From contig JBHJOH010000208.1 in the NCBI GenBank assembly GCA_050329955.1, positions 1-9,682 on the forward strand: 9,682 nt of DNA, read 5' to 3'. This stretch comes from JAOUGY01 sp050329955 (GTDB lineage: Bacteria > Actinomycetota > Acidimicrobiia > Spongiisociales > ZC4RG35). The notes under the pieces are model-generated. The model did no database searches and was not told the DNA's origin. It saw only the letters and a program-made list of their open reading frames with translations. Below, in pieces: positions 1 through 6,297 of the stretch. Made by a program: the position numbers and the translations under genes. The number at the start of each line of letters is the position of its first letter. Positions within the stretch are counted from its first letter, which is position 1.

Positions 1-1
1 C

Positions 2-739
2 AACCTGTCCCACTGCTTCATGGCGATCGTCGATCCGAGTCACGTCGCCGCCATCGTGGTCGAGCCGGTGCAGGGCGAGGGTGGGTTCGTTCCTGCTCCG
101 GCCGCCTGGCTGCAAAAGCTTCGTGAGATGGCCGACGAGCACGGCATCCTGCTCATCGCCGACGAGATCCAGTCGGGCATGGGCCGCACCGGCACCCTGT
201 GGGCGATCGAGCACTCGGGTGTGGTTCCCGACATGATCACCACGGCCAAGTCGCTCGGCGCCGGGATGCCGATCTCGGCGGTGGTGGGACGCTCCGAGGT
301 GATGGACGCCCCCCACCCCGGCGGCCTGGGTGGCACCTACTCGGCCAACCCGCTCGCCTGTGTGGCCGCCATCGAGGCGATGCGGATCATCTCCGACCCC
401 GCCTTCCTGGCCCGGTCGGTGGAGGTGGGCGAGAGGATCGGCGCCCGCCTGGTGGACATCCAGACCGCCCACCCGAACCTGATCGGCGACGTCCGGGGGG
501 TCGGCTCGATGCTGGCGATGGAGTTCGTCAAGGACCCCGAAAGCAAGGCGCCGTGGATGGAGGCGACCGCCGCCGTCACCGTCGAAACCCTGAAACGGGG
601 TGTCATCACCATACGGGCGGGTCTGTACTCCAACTGCGTGCGGTTCCTGCCGTCGCTGCTCATCACCGACGCCGAGATCGACGAGGCAATGGACGTGGTG
701 GCCGAGTCGGTGGACGTGGTAGCGGAGGCGATGGCGTGA
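2..739 (+). CDS. gabT: 4-aminobutyrate aminotransferase-like class III aminotransferase (5' partial)
   Basis: PLP-dependent class III (omega) aminotransferase; the closest family in my memory is GabT, which moves the amino group of GABA to 2-oxoglutarate and yields succinate semialdehyde. The reading frame is open from base 2, so the N-terminal part lies outside the window and the ATG at 20 is internal; about 245 residues are visible out of the family's usual ~420-450. Visible hallmarks are the EPVQGEGG block (62-85), ADEIQSGMGRTG, and TTAKSLGAG, whose Lys (codon 248-250) should form the Schiff base with PLP. GGTYSANPLACVAA follows. Near the C-terminus NCVRFLPSL (Arg codon 641-643) matches the GabT segment whose Arg binds the substrate carboxylate. 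The gene ends in TGATG, sharing one base with the next gene, an aldehyde dehydrogenase: the classic gabT-gabD order. Related diamine or beta-alanine transaminases are possible, since substrate choice cannot be read from this part alone. Confidence 0.9.
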   Translation, partial: NLSHCFMAIVDPSHVAAIVVEPVQGEGGFVPAPAAWLQKLREMADEHGILLIADEIQSGMGRTGTLWAIEHSGVVPDMITTAKSLGAGMPISAVVGRSEVMDAPHPGGLGGTYSANPLACVAAIEAMRIISDPAFLARSVEVGERIGARLVDIQTAHPNLIGDVRGVGSMLAMEFVKDPESKAPWMEATAAVTVETLKRGVITIRAGLYSNCVRFLPSLLITDAEIDEAMDVVAESVDVVAEAMA

Positions 740-2169
740 TGCACCGACAGCTCATCGGCGGGGAGTGGGCCGACGCTTCCGACGGAGGTACCTGGGACCT
801 CGTCAACCCGGCAACGGAGGACGTCATCGAAGCGGTTCCCTACGGGACCGCCGAAGACGCCCGTGCCGCCATCGACGCGGCGGCTTCCGCCTTCGGGGAG
901 TGGGCGGCCAAGACACCGTTCGAGCGGGCTGCCGTCCTCATGCGCGCCGCCGAGGTGATCACCGAACGGGCCGACGACTACGCCCGGCTCACCACCGAGG
1001 AGTCGGGCAAGCCCTTCGCCCAGTCCAAGGCGGAATGGTTGTCGGCGCCGAACTACCTGGTGTACGCCGCCGAGGAGGCCAAGCGGCTGGGCGGGCGGGT
1101 CCTCCCTTCCCGGGTCCCGGGTCGGCGCATCGACGTCAGCTACCAGCCCCTCGGCGTGGTGGGCGTCATCACCGCCTGGAACTTCCCGGTCTACAACGTG
1201 AATCGCGCCGTCAGCTCCGCTCTCGCCGCCGGGTGCACGGTGGTGGTGCGGCCCTCCGAATACACGCCCCGTTCCGCCATGCTCTACGGTGCCGCCCTCG
1301 CCGACGCCGGAGTTCCGGCCGGTGTCATCAACGTCATCAACGGCGACCCCAACGGCATGGGCCAGGCGATGCTCAACGACGCCCGGTTGCGCAAGATCCA
1401 GTTCACCGGCTCGGTCCGGGTTGGCAAGATCCTGATGGACGGGGCCTCGCGTACCGTCACCAGGCTCTCGTTGGAGCTGGGAGGCAATGCCCCGGTGATC
1501 GTCTTCCCCGATGTCACCGACCTCGAGGCGGTCGCCGCCTCCGGTGTCACCGCCAAGTACCGCAATTGCGGGCAGGTGTGCATCGCCCCCCAGCGATTCT
1601 TCGTGCACTCCTCGATCGCCGAGCAGTTCACAAAGGCGGCGGCCGCCGCCTCCGACCGGGAAGTGGTGGGCAACGGTCTCGACGCCGCCACCACGGTGGG
1701 TCCGCTCATCAACGCCGTGCAGCGGGACCGGGTGGCGCGCATCGTGGAGTCGTCGATCGACTCCGGTGCCACCGTGGTAACCGGTGGCGTGCTGATCGAT
1801 GGTCCCGGATTTTTCTACCGGCCGACGGTGGTGTCGGGGGTCACCGGGGATGCTCCCCTCGCCACCGAAGAGGTGTTCGGCCCGGTGCTGCCGGTCATCC
1901 CGTTCGACACCACCGACGAGGCCATCGCCATGGCAAACGCCACCGAATACGGCCTGGCGTCCTTCGTCTGGACCAACCACCTCGGTACCGCCTTCAGGGT
2001 CTCCGACGCCCTCGAGTTCGGGATGGTCGGCGTCAACGAGTGGTACCCGGTCACCCCCGAGGCTCCCTTCGGCGGCACCAAGCAGTCGGGAATGGGCCGT
2101 GAGTCCGGTCTCGAAGGCCTCCACGAATATGTCGAGACCAAGACCCGCTACCTGGGCGGTCTCGGGTGA
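739..2169 (+). CDS. NAD(P)-dependent aldehyde dehydrogenase, succinate-semialdehyde dehydrogenase-like
   Basis: Oxidises an aldehyde to the acid; after a GabT-like transaminase the likely substrate is succinate semialdehyde or a related amino- or semialdehyde. The 476-residue length is normal for the ALDH superfamily. The reading frame is open further upstream, but the ATG at 739 overlaps the previous stop, follows GGAGG (724-728), and begins the usual N-terminus (MHRQLIGGEW). Visible motifs: WNFP with the oxyanion Asn148, the cofactor segment VVVRPSEYTP (Arg171, Glu174), LELGGNAP with general base Glu246, NCGQVC with catalytic Cys281, EEVFGPVLPV, and PFGGTKQSGMGRE near the end. Glu174 in the position that binds ribose hydroxyls favours NAD over NADP. 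Arg171 stands where most ALDHs have Lys. The family call is certain; the exact substrate (succinate semialdehyde, 4-aminobutyraldehyde or betaine aldehyde type) is inferred from context. It is translationally coupled at both ends, sharing GTGA with the downstream gene. Confidence 0.93.
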   Translation: MHRQLIGGEWADASDGGTWDLVNPATEDVIEAVPYGTAEDARAAIDAAASAFGEWAAKTPFERAAVLMRAAEVITERADDYARLTTEESGKPFAQSKAEWLSAPNYLVYAAEEAKRLGGRVLPSRVPGRRIDVSYQPLGVVGVITAWNFPVYNVNRAVSSALAAGCTVVVRPSEYTPRSAMLYGAALADAGVPAGVINVINGDPNGMGQAMLNDARLRKIQFTGSVRVGKILMDGASRTVTRLSLELGGNAPVIVFPDVTDLEAVAASGVTAKYRNCGQVCIAPQRFFVHSSIAEQFTKAAAAASDREVVGNGLDAATTVGPLINAVQRDRVARIVESSIDSGATVVTGGVLIDGPGFFYRPTVVSGVTGDAPLATEEVFGPVLPVIPFDTTDEAIAMANATEYGLASFVWTNHLGTAFRVSDALEFGMVGVNEWYPVTPEAPFGGTKQSGMGRESGLEGLHEYVETKTRYLGGLG

Positions 2170-3227
2170 AGGGAGGCCCCATCCGTGTGACCACCGTGTC
2201 AGGGTCGCCTGTCGAGATGGGCACCGCCCACGGCCGCGCCCACGCCACCGAGATCAACGAGTACACCGGCGGACGAGTGGCGCTGTCGGGCCTGGGCACC
2301 GATATGACGGTCGATGAGCTGCTCGAGCTGGCCGAAGAGATGATCCCGGCACACCGCCGCTACGACGAGGCCCTGACCGAGGAGATGCTGGCGGTGGGAG
2401 CCGCCGCCGGGATCAGCCCGGCCGAGGCGGTGATCGTGGGCGGCTACACCGACTTCCTCGACACCGTGCGCGCCCACGTCGGAGCAGCTTCGGTCGAGGA
2501 CAACTGCACCTCGCTGCTGGTGCCGGACTCGCTCGCCAACGGGGCCGGCTTCCTCGCCCAGACATGGGATATGAACGCCTCGGCCACCCCGCACGTGGTG
2601 ATGCTCGACATCCATCCCGACAACGGACCGGCGGCGCTGGTCTTCACCACCGTCGGCTGCATCGGCCAGTTGGGCATGAACGAGGCCGGTATCGCCGTCG
2701 GTATCAACAACCTCACCGCCGCCGACGGCCGCATCGGCGTCACCTGGCCGTTGGTGGTTCGAAAGGCGCTTCGCCAGACCAGCTTCGAGGCGGCGGTGGC
2801 GGCGGTCACCGATGCCGATCTGGCGGGCGGTCACAACTTCCTCATCTTCGACCGCTCCGGTCGGGGCGTCTCGATCGAGGCGATGCCCACCGCCACCCAC
2901 GTGGTGGCGCTCGATCACGGGCCGGTGATCCACACCAACCACTGCCTCGTTCCTGCCACCAAGGCGGTGGAAGGGGCCCGACCGGCCGACCTGCAACTCA
3001 ATTCGGAACGCCGCCTCGACCATGCCTACGACCTGATGGACGTCGCGCCGGTGACCGTGGAGCACCTGATGGCGCTCACCCGTGATGAGCGGGCGATCTG
3101 CCGGCATCCCGAGCCCCCCTACGACTACGAGTCGTGCGGAGCGGCCATCATGCGCCCCGGAACCGGCGAGATGTGGGCGTGCTGGGGAGTGCCCTCTGAG
3201 AACGAGTACGAGCGGTTCGAGATCTAG
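2166..3227 (+). CDS. C45-family autoproteolytic acyltransferase/amidohydrolase (AAT-like Ntn hydrolase)
   Basis: Resembles the acyl-CoA:6-aminopenicillanate acyltransferase family (peptidase family C45): Ntn hydrolases made as a precursor that cuts itself before a Cys, which then becomes the N-terminal nucleophile. Visible hallmarks, in order: SGSPVEMGTAHG at the N-terminus, EDNCTS with candidate nucleophile Cys114 (codon 2505-2507), AQTWDMN, GQLGMNEAGIAVGINNL, and the later HNFLIFDRSG. Length (353 residues) is usual. Family members hydrolyse or form amide bonds; the substrate here is unknown. Lying between the GABA-type catabolic genes and a GNAT plus polyamine importer, it may remove (or add) an acyl group on an imported amine; this is inference. 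Start: GTG 2166 overlaps the previous stop as GTGA and preserves the N-terminal strand IRVTTVSG. An alternative GTG at 2187 has a strong GGGAGG (2171-2176) ten bases before it and would give 346 residues. Confidence 0.85.
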   Translation: MKGGPIRVTTVSGSPVEMGTAHGRAHATEINEYTGGRVALSGLGTDMTVDELLELAEEMIPAHRRYDEALTEEMLAVGAAAGISPAEAVIVGGYTDFLDTVRAHVGAASVEDNCTSLLVPDSLANGAGFLAQTWDMNASATPHVVMLDIHPDNGPAALVFTTVGCIGQLGMNEAGIAVGINNLTAADGRIGVTWPLVVRKALRQTSFEAAVAAVTDADLAGGHNFLIFDRSGRGVSIEAMPTATHVVALDHGPVIHTNHCLVPATKAVEGARPADLQLNSERRLDHAYDLMDVAPVTVEHLMALTRDERAICRHPEPPYDYESCGAAIMRPGTGEMWACWGVPSENEYERFEI

Positions 3228-3242
3228 CGAATGGAGGGGCCC

Positions 3243-3869
3243 ATGCGTGAGCTGAGGTATGTGACGTTGACCGAGCAGCTCGCACCGGCTTGCGCCGAGC
3301 TGGAGCTGATCGCTTTCCCCCACGCCGACCCCAACGATCTGCTGACCGCCGAAGACCTGCGGGTCTACGCCACGACATTCCCCGAGGGGTTTTTCGTGTG
3401 TCTCGATGGCGACCGGGTGGTGGGCCAGGCGGGCGGCATCTTCCTCGACTTCGACTTCGACCATCCGCAGCATTCGATCGCCGGCATCACCGGCGAACAC
3501 CAGTGCGGCAACCACGACCCCGCCGGCGACTGGTACTACGGCACCGACATGGTGGTTCACCCGGAGTACCGGCGGCGGGGGATCGGCTCGGCGCTCTACA
3601 AGCTCCGCCAGGACCTGGTGCGGGCCCACAACAAGCGGGGCATCATCGCCGGTGGCCACATGCACAACTTCGCCGAGCACAAGCACGAGCTGTCGGCGCA
3701 TGAGTACGTCGAGAAGGTGGCGGCCCGCCAGATCTACGACGCCACGCTGACGTTCCAATTGGACAACGGCTTCGAGCTCAAGGGTGCGCTCGAGAACTAT
3801 CTCACCGATGAGGCGACCGACAACTGGTCGGCGCTCATCATGTGGGTGAACGACGAGCACCGCTCGTAA
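3243..3869 (+). CDS. GNAT-family N-acetyltransferase, stand-alone version of a nitrilase-fused type
   Basis: Acetyl-CoA-dependent N-acyltransferase of 208 residues. Motif A is clear: MVVHPEYRRRGIGSALY (residues 103-119), with the pyrophosphate-binding R-R-G-I-G-S at 111-116. From memory, the segments FPEGFFVCLDGDRVVG, ITGEH...HDPAGDWYYG, MVVHPEYR, HEYVEKV and IYDATLTFQLDNGF resemble the N-terminal GNAT half of bacterial proteins that carry a carbon-nitrogen hydrolase (nitrilase) domain behind it, such as Bacillus YhcX. Here the stop comes straight after the GNAT part (WSALIMWVN...), so there is no amidase domain. I chose ATG 3243 because GGAGG (3233-3237) lies five bases before it; the in-frame ATG at 3231 overlaps that site and has no ribosome-binding site of its own. 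It follows the C45 gene by 15 bases, so co-expression is likely. The acceptor amine is unknown; a polyamine, an amino acid or a transport substrate are all possible. Confidence 0.87.
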   Translation: MRELRYVTLTEQLAPACAELELIAFPHADPNDLLTAEDLRVYATTFPEGFFVCLDGDRVVGQAGGIFLDFDFDHPQHSIAGITGEHQCGNHDPAGDWYYGTDMVVHPEYRRRGIGSALYKLRQDLVRAHNKRGIIAGGHMHNFAEHKHELSAHEYVEKVAARQIYDATLTFQLDNGFELKGALENYLTDEATDNWSALIMWVNDEHRS

Positions 3870-3899
3870 CGACACCGAAACACGGGTCGGCCATACAAT
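3869..3899 (+). promoter_or_regulatory. Possible internal promoter before the binding-protein gene
   Basis: The 71-base gap between the GNAT gene and the binding-protein gene is the only sizeable gap in the + strand gene set. It holds TACAAT at 3894-3899, five of six matches to the -10 consensus in an otherwise GC-rich region. The best -35-like hexamer is ACGACA (3869-3874, four of six), but the spacer is 19 bases, longer than ideal. The -10 is bracketed by two copies of TCGGCC (3887-3892 and 3899-3904), which could be half-sites for a regulator. Such a promoter would give the importer its own expression. The evidence is motif likeness only. Confidence 0.33.
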
Positions 3900-3914
3900 C
3901 GGCCCCGCTCCGAC

Positions 3915-3940
3915 AAGGAGCCTGGATGGAGGAGGAAAGC
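3915..3940 (+). promoter_or_regulatory. Tandem ribosome-binding sites with two in-frame starts for potD
   Basis: AAGGAG (3915-3920) lies five bases before an ATG at 3926, and AGGAGG (3930-3935) lies five bases before a second, in-frame ATG at 3941. Both have near-ideal spacing. The second site is the stronger match to the anti-Shine-Dalgarno sequence, so I placed the gene start at 3941. Starting at 3926 would add only five residues (MEEES) ahead of the Tat signal. The doubled site should support high translation, in keeping with a binding protein needed in excess over its transporter. Confidence 0.6.
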
Positions 3941-5206
3941 ATGACACCAGGGATGGGCGCCGGGCGGAGAACCGGCAACAGGGATGCACTCATGGCAGTG
4001 GCAGCCCGCAACGCGGCCAGGCAGGGGATTTCCCGACGCGACTTCCTGCGCCGGATGGGCGCCGGAGGAGCAGTGCTGTTGGGCGGTCCCACGCTGCTGG
4101 CGGCGTGCGGGATCGAAGGAAGCGGTGGGACCACGGCCACACCAGACGCCGGCTCGGCATCCACCGCCGCCGGCGGGGCCGCCTCGACCGAGCTGTTCAT
4201 CGACAACTGGATCCTGTACATCGACACCACCGAGGACTCGCCCGACGGGGACTCCACCAAGGACGCCTTCGAGGCCGAGACCGGCATCTCGGTGACCTAC
4301 ACCGAGGGCGTGAACTCCAACGAGGAGTGGTTCGGCAAACATCAGGCGTCACTCGGTGGCGGGCAGGCAACCGGCTTCGACATCGTGGTGCTCACCGACT
4401 ACATGGCGGCCCGCATGATCCGCCTCGGCTACGCCGAGGAGATCGACAAGGCCAACCTGTCCAACGCCGCCAACCTGGTGAGTGCGCTGCAGTCGCCCAG
4501 CTTCGACCCGGATCGCACCTACACCATGCCGTGGCAGTCGGGCTTCACCGGTCTCGCCTACGACATCGACCAGACCGGGGGCGAACTCGACTCGTGGCAG
4601 GCGCTGCTGGACCCGCAGTTCAAGGGCAAGGTGGGCCTCATCGGCGGCTACCCGGACTCGGTGGGTGTGGTGCTGCTCATGCAGGGCAAGGACCCCTCGA
4701 CGGCCACGCTCGACGACATGCTGGCGGCGGCCGAGGAGCTGGGGAGGATGATCTCCGATGGCCAGCTCCGCCAGGTGTACGGCAACGACTACATCGAGGT
4801 CCTCGCCAATGGCGACCTCGCAGTGACCGCCGGTTGGTCGGGTGACGTCTTCGCCATCCAGGAGGACAGCCCGAACCTGCGATTCGCCTTCCCCGAGGAG
4901 GGCGTGCTCATCTGGACCGACAACATGGTGATCCCCAAGGGGGCGGCCAACAAGGCCAACGCCGAGGCGTGGATGGACTTCTACTACCGGCCCGAAGTGG
5001 CGGCCGAACTCGCCTACTACGTGTGGTACGTGTCGCCGGTGGATGGAGCCCAGGAGGCGATGGCAGCCATCGACGAGACGTTCGTCGATCAGCCGCTCAT
5101 CTTCCCCGACGATGAGACCCTCGCCAACGCCTTCATCTTCCGGGCGCTCGACGAGGAGGAAGAGAACACCCTCAACGCTGCGGTTGCCGAAGCGACCGGG
5201 GTATGA
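3941..5206 (+). CDS. potD: Spermidine/putrescine-type ABC transporter substrate-binding Tat lipoprotein (PotD-like)
   Basis: Extracytoplasmic solute receptor of the polyamine ABC importer encoded directly downstream; 421 residues. The N-terminus carries a twin-arginine signal, SRRDFLRR (31-38), then a hydrophobic stretch and the lipobox LLAAC with Cys56 as the lipidated residue. This implies export in folded form through Tat and anchoring in the membrane. A Gly/Ser/Thr/Ala-rich linker follows. The mature part matches PotD-type proteins. By my recalled alignment to E. coli PotD, NWILY (Trp90, Tyr93) corresponds to its NWTEY, GWSGD (Trp299) to its Trp229, and IWTDN (Trp325, Asp327) to its Trp255/Asp257. 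The amine-binding Glu171 of PotD appears to be Gly242 here (DSVG, 239-242), so the ligand may not be classical spermidine. The stop overlaps the potA start (ATGA). Putrescine, another diamine or a GABA-like amine are alternative ligands. Confidence 0.9.
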   Translation: MTPGMGAGRRTGNRDALMAVAARNAARQGISRRDFLRRMGAGGAVLLGGPTLLAACGIEGSGGTTATPDAGSASTAAGGAASTELFIDNWILYIDTTEDSPDGDSTKDAFEAETGISVTYTEGVNSNEEWFGKHQASLGGGQATGFDIVVLTDYMAARMIRLGYAEEIDKANLSNAANLVSALQSPSFDPDRTYTMPWQSGFTGLAYDIDQTGGELDSWQALLDPQFKGKVGLIGGYPDSVGVVLLMQGKDPSTATLDDMLAAAEELGRMISDGQLRQVYGNDYIEVLANGDLAVTAGWSGDVFAIQEDSPNLRFAFPEEGVLIWTDNMVIPKGAANKANAEAWMDFYYRPEVAAELAYYVWYVSPVDGAQEAMAAIDETFVDQPLIFPDDETLANAFIFRALDEEEENTLNAAVAEATGV

Positions 5207-6297
5207 GCGAAACCATGGAACGACTGCCGGGGGCGGAGCCCCCGGCAGTCCAGCTGGTGGGGGTGACCAAGGCGTTCGGCGAGGTCAACGCCGTCGACGA
5301 CCTGATGCTCGAGATCGGCGAGAACCGCTTCTTCGCCGTGATCGGGCCGTCGGGCTGTGGCAAGACCACGACGCTGCGGATGATCGGCGGCTTCGAGGAG
5401 CCCACCTCCGGCATCATCAAGCTGCACGGCGAGGACGTCACCGGCACCAAGCCCTATCAGCGCCCGGTCAACACCGTGTTCCAGAGTTATGCGCTGTTCC
5501 CCCACCTCGATATCTTCGAGAACGTCGCCTTCGGGCTGCGCCGCCAGGGTGTCGAGAAGGCCGAAGCCGACCGTCGGGTCGGCGAGATCCTCGAACTTGT
5601 GCAGCTGTCGCATGCCGCCCGGCGTAAGCCCCGCCAGCTGTCGGGTGGTCAGCAGCAGCGGGTGGCACTGGCCCGGGCCCTCGTCAACCACCCCCGGGTG
5701 CTGCTGCTCGACGAGCCGCTGGGTGCTCTCGACCTCAAGCTCCGCAAGGAGATGCAGATCGAGCTCAAGCGCATCCAGCAGGAGGTGGGAATCACCTTCA
5801 TCCACGTCACCCACGACCAGGAGGAGGCCATGACCATGGCCGACACCATCGCCGTGATGAACAAGGGTCGGGTGGAACGGATGGGCGAGCCCATCGAGAT
5901 CTACGACGACCCCCGCACCGGGTTCGTAGCCGGGTTCCTGGGCGCTTCGAACCTGATGGAAGGCCAGGTCGACGGGAGTGCGGTGGTGCTGGCGGGCGGC
6001 GACCGGGTCCACGCACCTGCCGGGCGCCTGCCGGCGACCGGGGCGGTCAGTGTCGGCGTACGCCCCGAGAAGATTCACCTGTCCGAGTTCGGTGTCGACG
6101 CCGGTCACCCCAACCAGTTGGAGGGTGTGATCACCGACGCCTCGTTCATCGGCGTCAGCACGCATTATCTGGTCAAGACGGTCGCGGCCGGGGAGCTCAC
6201 GGTGGTGGTCCAGAATCTCAACGGGTTCCGCCACGGTCCCGGGACCTCGGTGACCATGAGCTGGGAGCCCGAGCACACCTTCGTGGTGGAGGCATGA
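5203..6297 (+). CDS. potA: Polyamine ABC transporter ATP-binding protein
   Basis: Cytoplasmic ATPase that drives the importer, 364 residues, usual for PotA/MalK-type subunits. Visible motifs: Walker A GPSGCGKT (48-55), Q-loop Gln94 in VFQSYALFPH, ABC signature LSGGQQQR (146-153), Walker B LLLDEP (167-172), D-loop GALD, and switch His204 in HVTHDQEEAM. The C-terminal part is a TOBE-type regulatory domain, with GVRPEKIHLSE around residue 287. ATG 5203 overlaps the previous stop as ATGA. Residues 1-15 precede the conserved domain (VQLVGVTKAFGEV) and are unusual in being encoded largely by a perfect inverted repeat (5222-5250). Internal GTG starts at 5257 or 5263 lie after that hairpin and are a less likely alternative. 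The downstream gene again overlaps by ATGA. Function is secure as a PotA-type ATPase; the transported amine depends on the binding protein. Confidence 0.94.
   Translation: MSETMERLPGAEPPAVQLVGVTKAFGEVNAVDDLMLEIGENRFFAVIGPSGCGKTTTLRMIGGFEEPTSGIIKLHGEDVTGTKPYQRPVNTVFQSYALFPHLDIFENVAFGLRRQGVEKAEADRRVGEILELVQLSHAARRKPRQLSGGQQQRVALARALVNHPRVLLLDEPLGALDLKLRKEMQIELKRIQQEVGITFIHVTHDQEEAMTMADTIAVMNKGRVERMGEPIEIYDDPRTGFVAGFLGASNLMEGQVDGSAVVLAGGDRVHAPAGRLPATGAVSVGVRPEKIHLSEFGVDAGHPNQLEGVITDASFIGVSTHYLVKTVAAGELTVVVQNLNGFRHGPGTSVTMSWEPEHTFVVEA
5222..5250 (+). promoter_or_regulatory. Perfect 13-bp hairpin in the first codons of potA
   Basis: GACTGCCGGGGGC (5222-5234) and its exact reverse complement GCCCCCGGCAGTC (5238-5250) flank a three-base GGA. 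In RNA this would form a very stable, very GC-rich stem starting 16 bases after the potD stop and 19 bases after the potA start codon. There is no U-tract behind it, so it is not a standard intrinsic terminator. It may slow ribosomes at potA, block 3' exonucleases so that potD mRNA outlives the rest, or act as an attenuator. It lies in the unconserved N-terminal extension of PotA, so it could have been shaped without harming the protein. Confidence 0.6.

Noticed and set aside
199..738. N-terminal extension of the aldehyde dehydrogenase frame
   Set aside because: The frame is open upstream, but this part overlaps the aminotransferase gene out of frame and reads as Arg/Gly-rich noise; the true ALDH N-terminus begins at 739.
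337..2124. A nearly 600-codon open frame on the - strand opposite the aminotransferase and aldehyde dehydrogenase genes
   Set aside because: It is antisense to two clear enzymes in GC-rich DNA, where third-position bias keeps antisense frames open. Its product is rich in His, Gly, Asp and Arg with no domain.
2199..3989. A second ~600-codon - strand open frame opposite the C45 and GNAT genes
   Set aside because: Same shadow effect: it spans two gene boundaries on the other strand and has a low-complexity His/Val/Gly/Arg composition with no recognisable motif.
5222..5250. The potA hairpin as an intrinsic terminator
   Set aside because: No T-rich tract follows the stem, and potA, potB and potC lie downstream in coupled frames that need read-through.
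5089..6276. A 395-codon - strand open frame opposite potA
   Set aside because: The composition is His/Leu/Asp-rich shadow and potA on the other strand has every ATPase motif.
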